Assembly: GCA_947463135.1 (NCBI GenBank) | Contig: CANHTA010000011.1 | Span: 1-36,553 of the forward strand | Length of the DNA stretch: 36,553 bases | DNA from: Gemmatimonadota bacterium | Lineage (GTDB): Bacteria; Gemmatimonadota; Gemmatimonadetes; Gemmatimonadales; Gemmatimonadaceae | Reading direction: 5' to 3' | In this document: piece after piece, positions 16,312-23,697 of the stretch | Numbering within the stretch: the first letter of the stretch is position 1 | Layout of the letters: every line of letters begins with the position of its first letter | Made by a program: the position numbers and the translations under genes | The notes under the pieces: generated by a model | What the model was told of the DNA's origin: nothing | Databases searched by the model: none | Seen by the model: the letters and a program-made list of their open reading frames with translations, nothing else

Positions 16312-16596
16312 CGTGGCCAGTACCCGGCCAACAAACACGGGCACCGTTTCGTTGTTGCTCTGCGGCAGCACGGGGATGCGCGAGCGCGAGGCGTCCGCCA
16401 CCATGCGCGCCACCGCCGCATCATGGTCATCATCGCTCACCAGAATGGCCGCAATGCTCCCCTCACCAATTGCCTTGGCCAGCTCGGCTTGGCGACTGGC
16501 CAGCCGCGCAGGCACCCCGGACGCACCCAGCAGCGCCTCACACGCCAGACGAAACGGTCGCTGCTGGCCATATACCACCACCCGGGGTGCGGTCAC
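16294..16596 (-). CDS. Small unknown protein with receiver-like fold pattern
   Basis: A 100-residue protein I do not recognise. The order of strands and helices (VVVYGQQRPFRLACEALLGASG, PARLASRQAELAKAIGEG, AAILVSDDDHDAAVARMV, IPVLPQSNNETVPVFVGRVLATL) resembles a Rossmann or CheY-like alternating fold. It has Asp residues (SDDD) after the third strand but no clear phospho-acceptor/Lys pair. GTG at 16596 is 9 bases after the RidA stop, so the two genes are probably co-transcribed. There is no good Shine-Dalgarno. Its 3' end overlaps hslR by 18 bases in opposite orientation. Confidence 0.65.
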   Translation of the reverse strand: MTAPRVVVYGQQRPFRLACEALLGASGVPARLASRQAELAKAIGEGSIAAILVSDDDHDAAVARMVADASRSRIPVLPQSNNETVPVFVGRVLATLAVAL

Positions 16597-16605
16597 CGTT
16601 CGGCG

Positions 16606-17016
16606 CTACAGCGCAGCCACAGCGGAAATCTCCACGAGAATCCCGCGGAGTGACGCACCCACCACGGCGCGCGCCGGGTAGGGTGGAGAAAACACCGTGC
16701 GATACACCCGGTCAAACGTTCCCCAGTCGTTCTCATCGGCGAGATACACCGTGAGGCTCACGACATTGGCGAAGGTGGCGCCACCGGCAAGGAGGATACG
16801 CTCCATATTGGCTAGGGTAAGCCGCGTCTGGGCCTCAATGTCCCCCTCGACAATCTGCCCGGTGGCCTGATCCCGCGGAGTCTGCCCGGAGACAAAAAGC
16901 AGCGTTCCGGCATTTGCGGTGCGCACGCCCGGCGAGTAGGCTCCCGCAGGGGCCGGCACATCGGGGAGCACCACCGGAGTCCATGGGCGATCGGTCCGTG
17001 CCTCAGCATCTGGCAT
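16606..17016 (-). CDS. ridA: RidA/YjgF-family enamine/imine deaminase
   Basis: A 136-residue member of the RidA (YjgF/YER057c/UK114) family, trimeric enzymes that hydrolyse reactive 2-aminoacrylate-type enamines released by PLP enzymes. Conserved pieces are GAYSPGVR, LLFVSGQTPRD, QTRLTLANMERILLAGGAT, VVSLTVYLADENDWGTFD, YPARAVVGAS and LVEISAVA. The catalytic Arg is Arg116 and the partner Glu is Glu129. The loop between Arg and Glu is slightly shorter than in E. coli RidA, so subfamily assignment is open. It is divergent by 28 bases from a fold-type III PLP enzyme that could generate such enamines, a functional hint. Confidence 0.92.
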   Translation of the reverse strand: MPDAEARTDRPWTPVVLPDVPAPAGAYSPGVRTANAGTLLFVSGQTPRDQATGQIVEGDIEAQTRLTLANMERILLAGGATFANVVSLTVYLADENDWGTFDRVYRTVFSPPYPARAVVGASLRGILVEISAVAAL

Positions 17017-17033
17017 TTTTCTGTCTCACAGGA

Positions 17034-17039
17034 AGGAGG
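17034..17039 (+). promoter_or_regulatory. Strong Shine-Dalgarno for the PLP enzyme
   Basis: AGGAGG lies 5 bases before ATG 17045. It is the best ribosome site in the window, where most genes have weak ones, and it fixes this start. Confidence 0.85.
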
Positions 17040-17044
17040 GCGCG

Positions 17045-18196
17045 ATGACAACGTATCTCGAACAGCTCGAGACACCGGTACCGATCGTTGATCTGGATCG
17101 GCTCGCGTTCAATCTGGACCGGATGGCGGCGTACGCCACCCTGCACGGCCTGCAACTTCGGCCGCATGTGAAAACACACAAGTCCCCACGGATCGCGGCC
17201 GAGCAGTTGCGCCGCGGTGCCGTTGGACTCACCTGTGCAACGCTCCGCGAGGCCGAGGTGATGGCCGAGGTGTGCGACGACCTGCTGGTGGCATACCCAC
17301 CGGTTGGCGCCGCGCGTCTTGAACGACTGGCCCGGTTACCGCAGCAGGTCAACGTCACGGTGGCGGTTGACGATGCCCAGGCACTGGACGCGCTCAACGT
17401 CGCGGCTCGGCTTGGTCGTCGGCAGTTCGAGGTGTTGGTGGAGGTGGACCTGGGGATGCATCGCGTGGGGGTGTCCTCACCCGAACGCGCCGTCGCGATT
17501 GCGCAACACATCGAGCGGGCCTCGGCGCTGCACTTTGCGGGGCTGATGTTCTATCCCGGACATATCCGGGAGGCGGTTGATGACCAGGCGGAGGCGCTTG
17601 CGACCTTGGGGTCCGACCTTGCCACCTTCGTTCACGCCCTCACCGCCGTGGGACTGCCGCCGAAGCGGGTGAGTGGTGGGTCCACCCCGGCCGCGTGGCG
17701 CATGCATGAAGTGCCCGCGGTGAATGAGGTGCGACCGGGGACGTACGTCTACAACGACCGCACCACCGCCTTGATTGGTGCCTGCGAATGGGACGAGTGC
17801 GCCCTTACCGTGCTGGCCACCGTAGTGAGCGTGGCGGTGCCCGGGCAGGCCGTGATCGACGCGGGCACGAAGGCGTTGGGCCGCGAGCCCCTCCGCGCGG
17901 CGAGCGATGGCCAGGAGCCCGGCTACGGCGCCCTGCTCGATCATCCCGAGGTGGTGGTGACACGGATGTCGGAGGAGCATGGCATCCTCGATCTCTCGAA
18001 GACCAGCTGGCGGCCGCGTCTGGGCGATCAGGTGCGCGTGGTCCCCAACCATGTCTGCATTGTGGTCCACTTGTTTGACGAGATCATCGGCGTCCGCGGC
18101 CACGCCGTGGAAACGCGGTGGCCCGTCACCGCGCGCGGCCGTGGGCCCGCCCTCGGCGAGCTGGCCGATGGACCATCCCGCCCCCGGGCCGTGTAG
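17045..18196 (+). CDS. Fold-type III PLP enzyme: D-threonine aldolase / D-serine dehydratase-like
   Basis: A 383-residue PLP enzyme of the DSD1/D-threonine aldolase family. The alanine-racemase-type N-terminal barrel contains RPHVKTHKS, so Lys43 is the likely PLP Schiff base. VEVDLGMHRVGV and VSGGSTPAAWRM are barrel strands and a phosphate-binding region. The C-terminal beta domain has PNHVC, whose His336 and Cys338 are the conserved metal ligands (Zn or Mn) of the family. It may cleave D-beta-hydroxy-amino acids to glycine plus aldehyde, or dehydrate D-serine/D-threonine to 2-oxoacids with an enamine intermediate. The divergent RidA neighbour slightly favours the dehydratase reading; sequence alone does not decide. 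The last 20 residues are a basic/Pro-rich extension. dinB follows 46 bases downstream. Confidence 0.88.
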   Translation: MTTYLEQLETPVPIVDLDRLAFNLDRMAAYATLHGLQLRPHVKTHKSPRIAAEQLRRGAVGLTCATLREAEVMAEVCDDLLVAYPPVGAARLERLARLPQQVNVTVAVDDAQALDALNVAARLGRRQFEVLVEVDLGMHRVGVSSPERAVAIAQHIERASALHFAGLMFYPGHIREAVDDQAEALATLGSDLATFVHALTAVGLPPKRVSGGSTPAAWRMHEVPAVNEVRPGTYVYNDRTTALIGACEWDECALTVLATVVSVAVPGQAVIDAGTKALGREPLRAASDGQEPGYGALLDHPEVVVTRMSEEHGILDLSKTSWRPRLGDQVRVVPNHVCIVVHLFDEIIGVRGHAVETRWPVTARGRGPALGELADGPSRPRAV

Positions 18197-18242
18197 TCGT
18201 GCCTCGTGGTCTTGGCCGTCGCGGCCGCTACGGGCCCATCCC

Positions 18243-19541
18243 ATGACCACCGTTGTACCCCGCCGCATCCTCCTGGTGGACGCCGATGCCTTCTTCGTGG
18301 CCGTCGCGCGCCAGGAGGACCCCAGCGGGGCCGGCCAGGCGACGTTGCTTATCGTGGGCGGTCGACCGGGATCCCGTGGGGTGGTGTGCAGTGCGTCCTA
18401 TGAGTGTCGGGCGTACGGGGTGCGATCAGGCATGCCCATCGCGCGCGCCCTCAAGCTCTGTCCTCAGGCCACCTGCGTGCCGGTTCCGCGCGGCGCGTGC
18501 AGTACGCGGAGCGCCGCCATTCAGCAGGTGCTGGCCACCTTCGCACCGGTGGTGCAGGCGGCCAGTATCGATGAGTGGTATTGCGATATGGGAGGCACGG
18601 AGGCGCTCTATGGCCAGGAATCCTTAACGGCCACAGCGCATCGAATCCGGACGGCGGTGTTCAACGCCACCGGTCTGTCCGTATCAATCGGTGGCGGCAC
18701 CTCGCGACTGGTGGCCAAGATGGCCGTGGAGCTGGCCAAGCCGAAACCTGGGAGTGGTGCCACCGGCGTGCACTGTGTCGCCCCCGGCGGTGAAGCCGCT
18801 TTTCTGGCCCCGTTCCGGCTGGCGGATCTTCCCATGGTGGGGCCGCGATTTGCCGCCACGCTTGACCGCATGGGGCTTGAGACCATCGCCGACGCACAGC
18901 GTTGGAGCGAGACCGCGTTACAGGCACGGCTTGGCGTGCGCGCCGGGAGTTGGTTGCACGGACGCGTGCGTGGTGTTGACCACAGTGTCGTGATACCGCG
19001 CGCGGTACAAAAGCAGGTGAGCCGCGAGGAGACGTTCGGACGCGACCTGCACGATGACGATGTGCTGGAACGGGAGCTGCTGCGCCTTGCGGTGCGTGTC
19101 AGCACCGACCTTCGGCAACAGGGGCTGCATGCTCGAACGGTGACCGTGAAGGTGAAGGATGCCGACTTCACCACCCGGTCCGCCCAGCGTACGCTCACGT
19201 CGCCCATTGAATCGGAACAATCGGTGCTGAAGGTTGCCCGGCTCCTCTACCGTTCCCTGCGGGCAAAACGGCGGGTGGGGGTCCGCCTGCTCGGGATTGG
19301 CCTGTCGCACTTCGACGCCGACAGCGCCCCCGGCGGGGAAGCCACGCAATTGACGTTCTTTGCGCCCACGCCGGTTCGTGCGGTGGAGGGAGAGCCCGTG
19401 GAGAATGCGCGGGATCGGGCCCTTACCCGGGCCCTGGATCAGATCCGATCCCGCTTTGGCCGGACCGCCATCGTACCGGCCCGCTTGGTTGAAGGGCCAA
19501 CCGGAACGGCGGAGGATACGGGACCAAGGGTGGAAGAATGA
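18243..19541 (+). CDS. dinB: Y-family DNA polymerase IV (DinB-like)
   Basis: A 432-residue translesion polymerase. The palm metal ligands are Asp13 (LLVDADAFF) and Asp110-Glu111 (SIDEW). VSIGGGTSRLVAKMAVELAKP is the classical Y-family finger/palm block. A helix-hairpin-helix thumb follows (LADLPMVGPRFAATLDRMGLETI). The C-terminal little-finger domain runs from about 240 to 350 (SREETFGRDL...RTVTVKVKD). ATG 18243 was chosen because it precedes the catalytic strand by the normal short distance; the frame is open far upstream only as an overlap with the previous gene. SIDEWYCDM differs from the usual SIDEAYLD at two positions, so it may be a DinB-related branch. I see no beta-clamp motif with certainty. 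No LexA-type operator was recognised. Confidence 0.9.
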   Translation: MTTVVPRRILLVDADAFFVAVARQEDPSGAGQATLLIVGGRPGSRGVVCSASYECRAYGVRSGMPIARALKLCPQATCVPVPRGACSTRSAAIQQVLATFAPVVQAASIDEWYCDMGGTEALYGQESLTATAHRIRTAVFNATGLSVSIGGGTSRLVAKMAVELAKPKPGSGATGVHCVAPGGEAAFLAPFRLADLPMVGPRFAATLDRMGLETIADAQRWSETALQARLGVRAGSWLHGRVRGVDHSVVIPRAVQKQVSREETFGRDLHDDDVLERELLRLAVRVSTDLRQQGLHARTVTVKVKDADFTTRSAQRTLTSPIESEQSVLKVARLLYRSLRAKRRVGVRLLGIGLSHFDADSAPGGEATQLTFFAPTPVRAVEGEPVENARDRALTRALDQIRSRFGRTAIVPARLVEGPTGTAEDTGPRVEE

Positions 19542-19647
19542 CGAAGTGTGCTTTACCTTTGTTCAGGTTCCGCCCCGACCACGGGGCGATCATCCGCGCA
19601 GACGCCCGTTCACGTCGCTCTGTGCGCTTACCTGTCGGGGTGTCTTC

Positions 19648-19872
19648 ATGAGTGTCGCGTACGATCCGAACAAGCAAGGCTGGGCTGCCGCCGCCGTGAC
19701 CACCGTGGCCACGTTAGGGCTCCTGTTTATGGCCTACACGATTCATAAAAACACGTATCGGCATCCTCGCGACCCGATGAATTTTCAGGTGTATCACGCG
19801 GAAGACAGCGCACCGCACCAGAGCGCCGAAAGCCACGGCGCCACCGAGTCTGCTCCAGCAGCCAAGCACTAA
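19648..19872 (+). CDS. Small one-helix membrane protein, unknown
   Basis: A 74-residue protein with one transmembrane helix (AAAAVTTVATLGLLFMAYTI, about residues 13-32). A soluble His/Ser/Ala-rich tail follows (HKNTYRHPRDPMNFQVYHAE onward). I recognise no family. The longer open frame upstream overlaps dinB and has no conserved character, so the ATG at 19648 is preferred; ribosome-site evidence is weak. A strong rho-independent terminator 32 bases after its stop supports a transcribed gene here. Confidence 0.65.
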   Translation: MSVAYDPNKQGWAAAAVTTVATLGLLFMAYTIHKNTYRHPRDPMNFQVYHAEDSAPHQSAESHGATESAPAAKH

Positions 19873-19903
19873 AGCGCTTGGCGCTGACGGTTGCGCGATG
19901 AAC

Positions 19904-19935
19904 ACGCCGCCATCCCTTGGGATGGCGGCGTTTTT
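19904..19935 (+). terminator. Rho-independent terminator
   Basis: ACGCCGCCATCCC at 19904-19916 pairs perfectly with 19919-19931 (13 bp; in practice a 4-base loop), followed by TTTTT. It ends the transcript of the small membrane protein and probably dinB. The stem also lies directly after the stop of the minus-strand kinase (19935), so it may work in both directions. Confidence 0.9.
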
Positions 19936-21578
19936 CACAGCGGCGCAGTGCCGGTTGGGAGCACGGCGGCGCTTGGAATCGTAAACCAGAATTCGCTGCC
20001 GTTGCCCGATGTGCTGTCCACACCAATCGCACCACCGTGGGCTTCCACAATGCCCTTCGCAATGAAGAGCCCAAGCCCCGATCCGGCGCGGAGTAACCGC
20101 GGCGCCTGCCAGTAACGCTCGAAGAGTCGCGGCACATCGGCGGCGGCCACCCCCGGCCCGGTGTCGCGCACCGAGATGCGCACGCCGCCCTCGTACCGCG
20201 TAGCCGTGAGGACAATCTCGCCGCCCTCCGGCGTGAACCGCACCGCATTGCCAAGCAAATTGGAAAGCACTTGTTGTATGCGATGCCCATCGGCGTGCAC
20301 CATCGGCAAGGGCTCGTCAATGACACGAACAAAGCGCAGCACCGCCTCCTCCATGACCGGCTCGAAGATGTCGGCGGATTCCTTGAGCCACTCAGCCAGA
20401 TGCACCGGCCGACGCTCCACGCGGAGACGGGCGTTCGCAATGCGCGAGACATCCTGCAAATCCTGAATGAGTCCATCGGCCTGACGCGCGGCCCCACGAA
20501 TGGCTTCGACATCCTCACGTTCCATGAGCGGGCGCCCGTCGTCCGGGTCGCGCTGCAGCACCGCCCCCGTGAGCATCACGATCGCATTCACCGGATTGCG
20601 CAGATCATGCGACACCACCGCCAGCATATCATCGCGCTCACGAACCGCGCGTCGCGCCTCTTGATACAACCGTGCGTTTTCCAGTGCCAGCGCGGCAAGC
20701 CCGGCGAACTGATCGGCCGTAAACACCTCGTCGGCACTATGCGTGGCATCCGGTTGCGTTCGCACCAGATGCAACGCCCCGATCGCCCGTCCACCAGCGC
20801 GCAGGGGCACCATCAAGACCGCCGTTGCCCCGAGCGATGCCGCCCGCTCGCGCGCCATCGGCTCGTGAAAATTTGCGGCGAGCCACGACGGGATGTCCGT
20901 GATGCGTTGCGCGTCGGTTTCGTAGGCGATGCGTCCCGCACTCGTTGCGGGGAACTCCCGTTCCATCGCGTCAGACGCGCGCGAGATCAGCGCCATGGTG
21001 TCATCGTGCCGTCGCGGATCGGTGTGCGCCGCCGCGGCACGCCGACTGTTGCCATGTGGGGAGAGCAACTCCAGCACACTCCACTCCCCCAGCAGCGGCA
21101 GCGGTAACTCAGCGATGGCGGCCATCGTGGAGTCAACGTCCAGCGATGCGGCGAGTACCCATCCTGCTGTGGCCAACAGCGCCTGCCGATCTTCACTCCG
21201 TCGCCGCTCACTCACGTCCCGTAGCATCACCATGAAGGTGCGCTCACCGTCTACAGTCACGCGCGCAATCGACGCCTCGGCAGGGAACTGCTCTCCGTTG
21301 CGACGCAGTCCGGCAATTTCCCGACGTTGCGCCATACGACGGGACTCCGTACTGCCCTCCGCAAAGGCCTGCTCATGCGTGCGGTGCACGGCGCGAACCG
21401 CCATCGGCAGCAGCCGATCGATTGGCTGCCCCAACATGATCTCCTCCGTCCACCCAAAGATCTGCTCGGCGCCTCGGTTAAAGCGCACAATGCGAAACGC
21501 GCTATCCAGCGCGATGATCGCATCGGCCGCAATATCAACGATGGCCGCGAGCGCGGCGTCTGAGTGGGTATCTGCCAT
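19935..21578 (-). CDS. PAS-GAF soluble sensor histidine kinase
   Basis: A 547-residue cytosolic kinase with no transmembrane helix. A PAS domain (about 10-125) has ADAIIALDSAFRIVRFNRGAEQIFG and the PAC tail FMVMLRDVSERR. A GAF domain follows (about 140-300: AVLMVPLRAGGRAIGALHLVR). The HisKA domain carries His324 in AVVSHDLRNPV. HATPase_c has N-box LLGNAVRFTPEGG, G1 RDTGPGVA and G2 GSGLGLFIAKGIVEAHGG. No response regulator is adjacent, so it is an orphan and its partner is unknown. ATG 21578 starts directly before the PAS domain; an in-frame GTG at 21599 is an alternative. It is divergent from the metal ATPase by 78 bases. The sensed signal cannot be read; PAS could bind haem, flavin or other ligand. 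Confidence 0.92.
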   Translation of the reverse strand: MADTHSDAALAAIVDIAADAIIALDSAFRIVRFNRGAEQIFGWTEEIMLGQPIDRLLPMAVRAVHRTHEQAFAEGSTESRRMAQRREIAGLRRNGEQFPAEASIARVTVDGERTFMVMLRDVSERRRSEDRQALLATAGWVLAASLDVDSTMAAIAELPLPLLGEWSVLELLSPHGNSRRAAAAHTDPRRHDDTMALISRASDAMEREFPATSAGRIAYETDAQRITDIPSWLAANFHEPMARERAASLGATAVLMVPLRAGGRAIGALHLVRTQPDATHSADEVFTADQFAGLAALALENARLYQEARRAVRERDDMLAVVSHDLRNPVNAIVMLTGAVLQRDPDDGRPLMEREDVEAIRGAARQADGLIQDLQDVSRIANARLRVERRPVHLAEWLKESADIFEPVMEEAVLRFVRVIDEPLPMVHADGHRIQQVLSNLLGNAVRFTPEGGEIVLTATRYEGGVRISVRDTGPGVAAADVPRLFERYWQAPRLLRAGSGLGLFIAKGIVEAHGGAIGVDSTSGNGSEFWFTIPSAAVLPTGTAPL

Positions 21579-21656
21579 GGTACGAGAATAGCGCGCCACA
21601 CCGGTATCTTTCCAGCGTGGGGGCGATTTCCTCCCGAACGCGTTCCCGCTCGCCCT

Positions 21657-23591
21657 ATGACGTTCACCCTTTTCACGGGTTTACCGATGCGTTGGACGTC
21701 CATCCCCCGACTCCCGGCCGCCGCCCTCGCCTTCTTGCTGGCGGGAGCGGTTGCGCCGCTCGCGGTCAGCGCCGATCCCTGGCGGAACCGGATATGGTTT
21801 GCCGGACTGCTGCTCACCGGCGTCCCCGTGGTGTGGCGCACCTTCCGTGGCCTGCTGCGTGGCGAGTTCGCCGCCGACGTGGTGGCCATGCTGGCCATCG
21901 CAGGATCGATGCTGCTGGGACAGCCGCTGGCGGGACTGATCGTGGTGCTCATGCAAACGGGCGGCGAGGCGCTCGATGCGTATGCGGTGGCCCGCGCCTC
22001 GAGTGCCGTGGCCGCGCTGGAGGCTGATGCACCGCGCACCGCACACCGCGTGGTGCAGGGGCAGGTGCACGACATTGGCGCCACCGAGATCGTGCCGGGC
22101 GATGACCTTCTCGTGCGCCCCGGTGAGTTGGTGCCCTGCGACGGGACCGTGCTGAGCGGCTCGTCGCACGTGGACACCTCCCGCCTCACCGGAGAACCGC
22201 TACCGGTACGCGCGGCCATTGGTGCGATGTTGCTGTCGGGCAGTGTGAATCAGGAGGGCGCGCTGACCCTGCGCGCCGTACGGACATCACAGGAAAGCCA
22301 ATATGCCCGGATCGTGGAGTTGGTGCGCTCGGCACAGGCGTCCAAGAGTCCGCTCCAACGTACCGCGGATCGATGGGCCGTTTGGTTCACACCGCTCACG
22401 CTCGGCGCCTGCTTGCTGGCGTGGTTGATTTCGGATGACTGGAACCGTGTGCTGGCCGTGCTGGTGGTGGCAACCCCCTGCCCCCTCATCTTGGCGGCGC
22501 CGGTGGCGATTATCGGCGGCATCAACCGGGCCGCGCGGCGATCCATCATCGTGCGTCATGGAGGCGCGCTGGAAGCGCTGGCGTCTGTGAACACGGCGGT
22601 GTTTGACAAAACCGGAACGCTCACCGTCGGGAAGCCGCGGGTCCATCAGGTGGTCACCGACGACGGCCTGTCGCCGGAGCGCCTGCTCGCACTGGCCGCC
22701 GCGGTGGAGCAAGCGTCTGGTCATCTATTGGCCCGTGTCATTGTGGCCGAGGCTGAGCGGCGCGGGGCCACGATCTTGATGGCCACCGATGTGGTGGAAA
22801 CGCCCGGGCGTGGTGTGATTGGTCGCGTGAGCGGACGGCTGGTCGCCGTTGGGTCCCCGGAGTTCGTCCGCGAGGCGGTGCCCGGCATCGCGGCGAGACT
22901 CACGGCACTCGATGCAGGGAGCGCAGGGCTTCGCGCCTACGTGGCAGCAGAACATGCCGCAGAGGAGGCGGCAGGTAATCAGGATGACGGCGTATCTGGT
23001 GATCAAGGACTCGCCGTGGCGCGCATCGAGTTTGCCGATCAACTGCGAGAGGAGTTGGGGCCGATGTTCGCGGAGCTGGCGGCGCTGGGGATCCGCGATG
23101 CGTACCTGCTTTCCGGTGACACCAGTGCCAACGTGGCGAAGATCGCCCGCGATGTGGGGATCACCCAGTACGAGGGGGATCTCACCGCGGAGGCGAAGGT
23201 GGCGCGCATTGCCGCGCTGGAGCAGCGCGGACGACGGGTGGTGATGGTGGGCGACGGGACCAACGATGCGCCTTCCCTTTCAACGGCCACCGTGGGGATC
23301 GCCCTCGCGGGTCACGGCGGCGGCGTGGTGGCGGAAGCAGCTGATGTCGTGCTCCTCATCGATGATCCGCGCCGTGTACCCGAAGCCGTGCGCATTGGCC
23401 GACGGTCGCTGCTCATCGCGAAACAGTCGATTGTCGTGGGGCTGGGGTTGAGTCTCATCGGCATGGGGTTTGCCGCAGCCGGCCTGCTCACGCCCATTGC
23501 CGGCGCCTTCTTGCAAGAGGCGATCGACGTGGCGGTAATCCTGAACGCTTTGCGCGCCGCCACCGCGGGCCGCGCGACGACAACGTCGTAG
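21657..23591 (+). CDS. P1B-type heavy-metal-translocating ATPase (TPC motif)
   Basis: A 644-residue P-type ATPase. The actuator domain carries SRLTGEPLPV and the phosphorylated Asp317 lies in FDKTGTLTVGKP. The hinge is VMVGDGTNDAPSL, and SGDTS serves as the (S/T)GD motif. The metal-site motif in the membrane is Thr273-Pro274-Cys275 (ATPCPLILAAP), rather than CPC, CPH or SPC. There is no N-terminal HMA or His-rich metal-binding domain, only about 90 residues with two or three helices before the A-domain. The nucleotide-domain HP dipeptide is His356-Leu357 (SGHLLA) instead of HP. Metal specificity is unknown; the TPC class has been discussed for Ni-type P1B-5 pumps. ATG 21657 is preferred; an ATG at 21687 is also possible. 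Confidence 0.9.
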   Translation: MTFTLFTGLPMRWTSIPRLPAAALAFLLAGAVAPLAVSADPWRNRIWFAGLLLTGVPVVWRTFRGLLRGEFAADVVAMLAIAGSMLLGQPLAGLIVVLMQTGGEALDAYAVARASSAVAALEADAPRTAHRVVQGQVHDIGATEIVPGDDLLVRPGELVPCDGTVLSGSSHVDTSRLTGEPLPVRAAIGAMLLSGSVNQEGALTLRAVRTSQESQYARIVELVRSAQASKSPLQRTADRWAVWFTPLTLGACLLAWLISDDWNRVLAVLVVATPCPLILAAPVAIIGGINRAARRSIIVRHGGALEALASVNTAVFDKTGTLTVGKPRVHQVVTDDGLSPERLLALAAAVEQASGHLLARVIVAEAERRGATILMATDVVETPGRGVIGRVSGRLVAVGSPEFVREAVPGIAARLTALDAGSAGLRAYVAAEHAAEEAAGNQDDGVSGDQGLAVARIEFADQLREELGPMFAELAALGIRDAYLLSGDTSANVAKIARDVGITQYEGDLTAEAKVARIAALEQRGRRVVMVGDGTNDAPSLSTATVGIALAGHGGGVVAEAADVVLLIDDPRRVPEAVRIGRRSLLIAKQSIVVGLGLSLIGMGFAAAGLLTPIAGAFLQEAIDVAVILNALRAATAGRATTTS

Positions 23592-23624
23592 CGACACACC
23601 GTGGGGTATCCCCATAAACGCACG

Positions 23625-23650
23625 CGGGCCCGGTCAATCGACCGGGCCCG
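23625..23650. terminator. Perfect hairpin between convergent genes
   Basis: CGGGCCCGGTC at 23625-23635 pairs with 23640-23650 (11 bp, 4-base loop AATC). It lies 34 bases after the metal ATPase stop and 48 bases after the minus-strand GGDEF gene's stop. There is little T-run (TTATGCATT on plus), so termination is plausible in both directions but not certain. Confidence 0.6.
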
Positions 23651-23697
23651 TTATGCATTCCGTACGACTTCCCATTAGCCCTGCGCCGCCAACCTAA

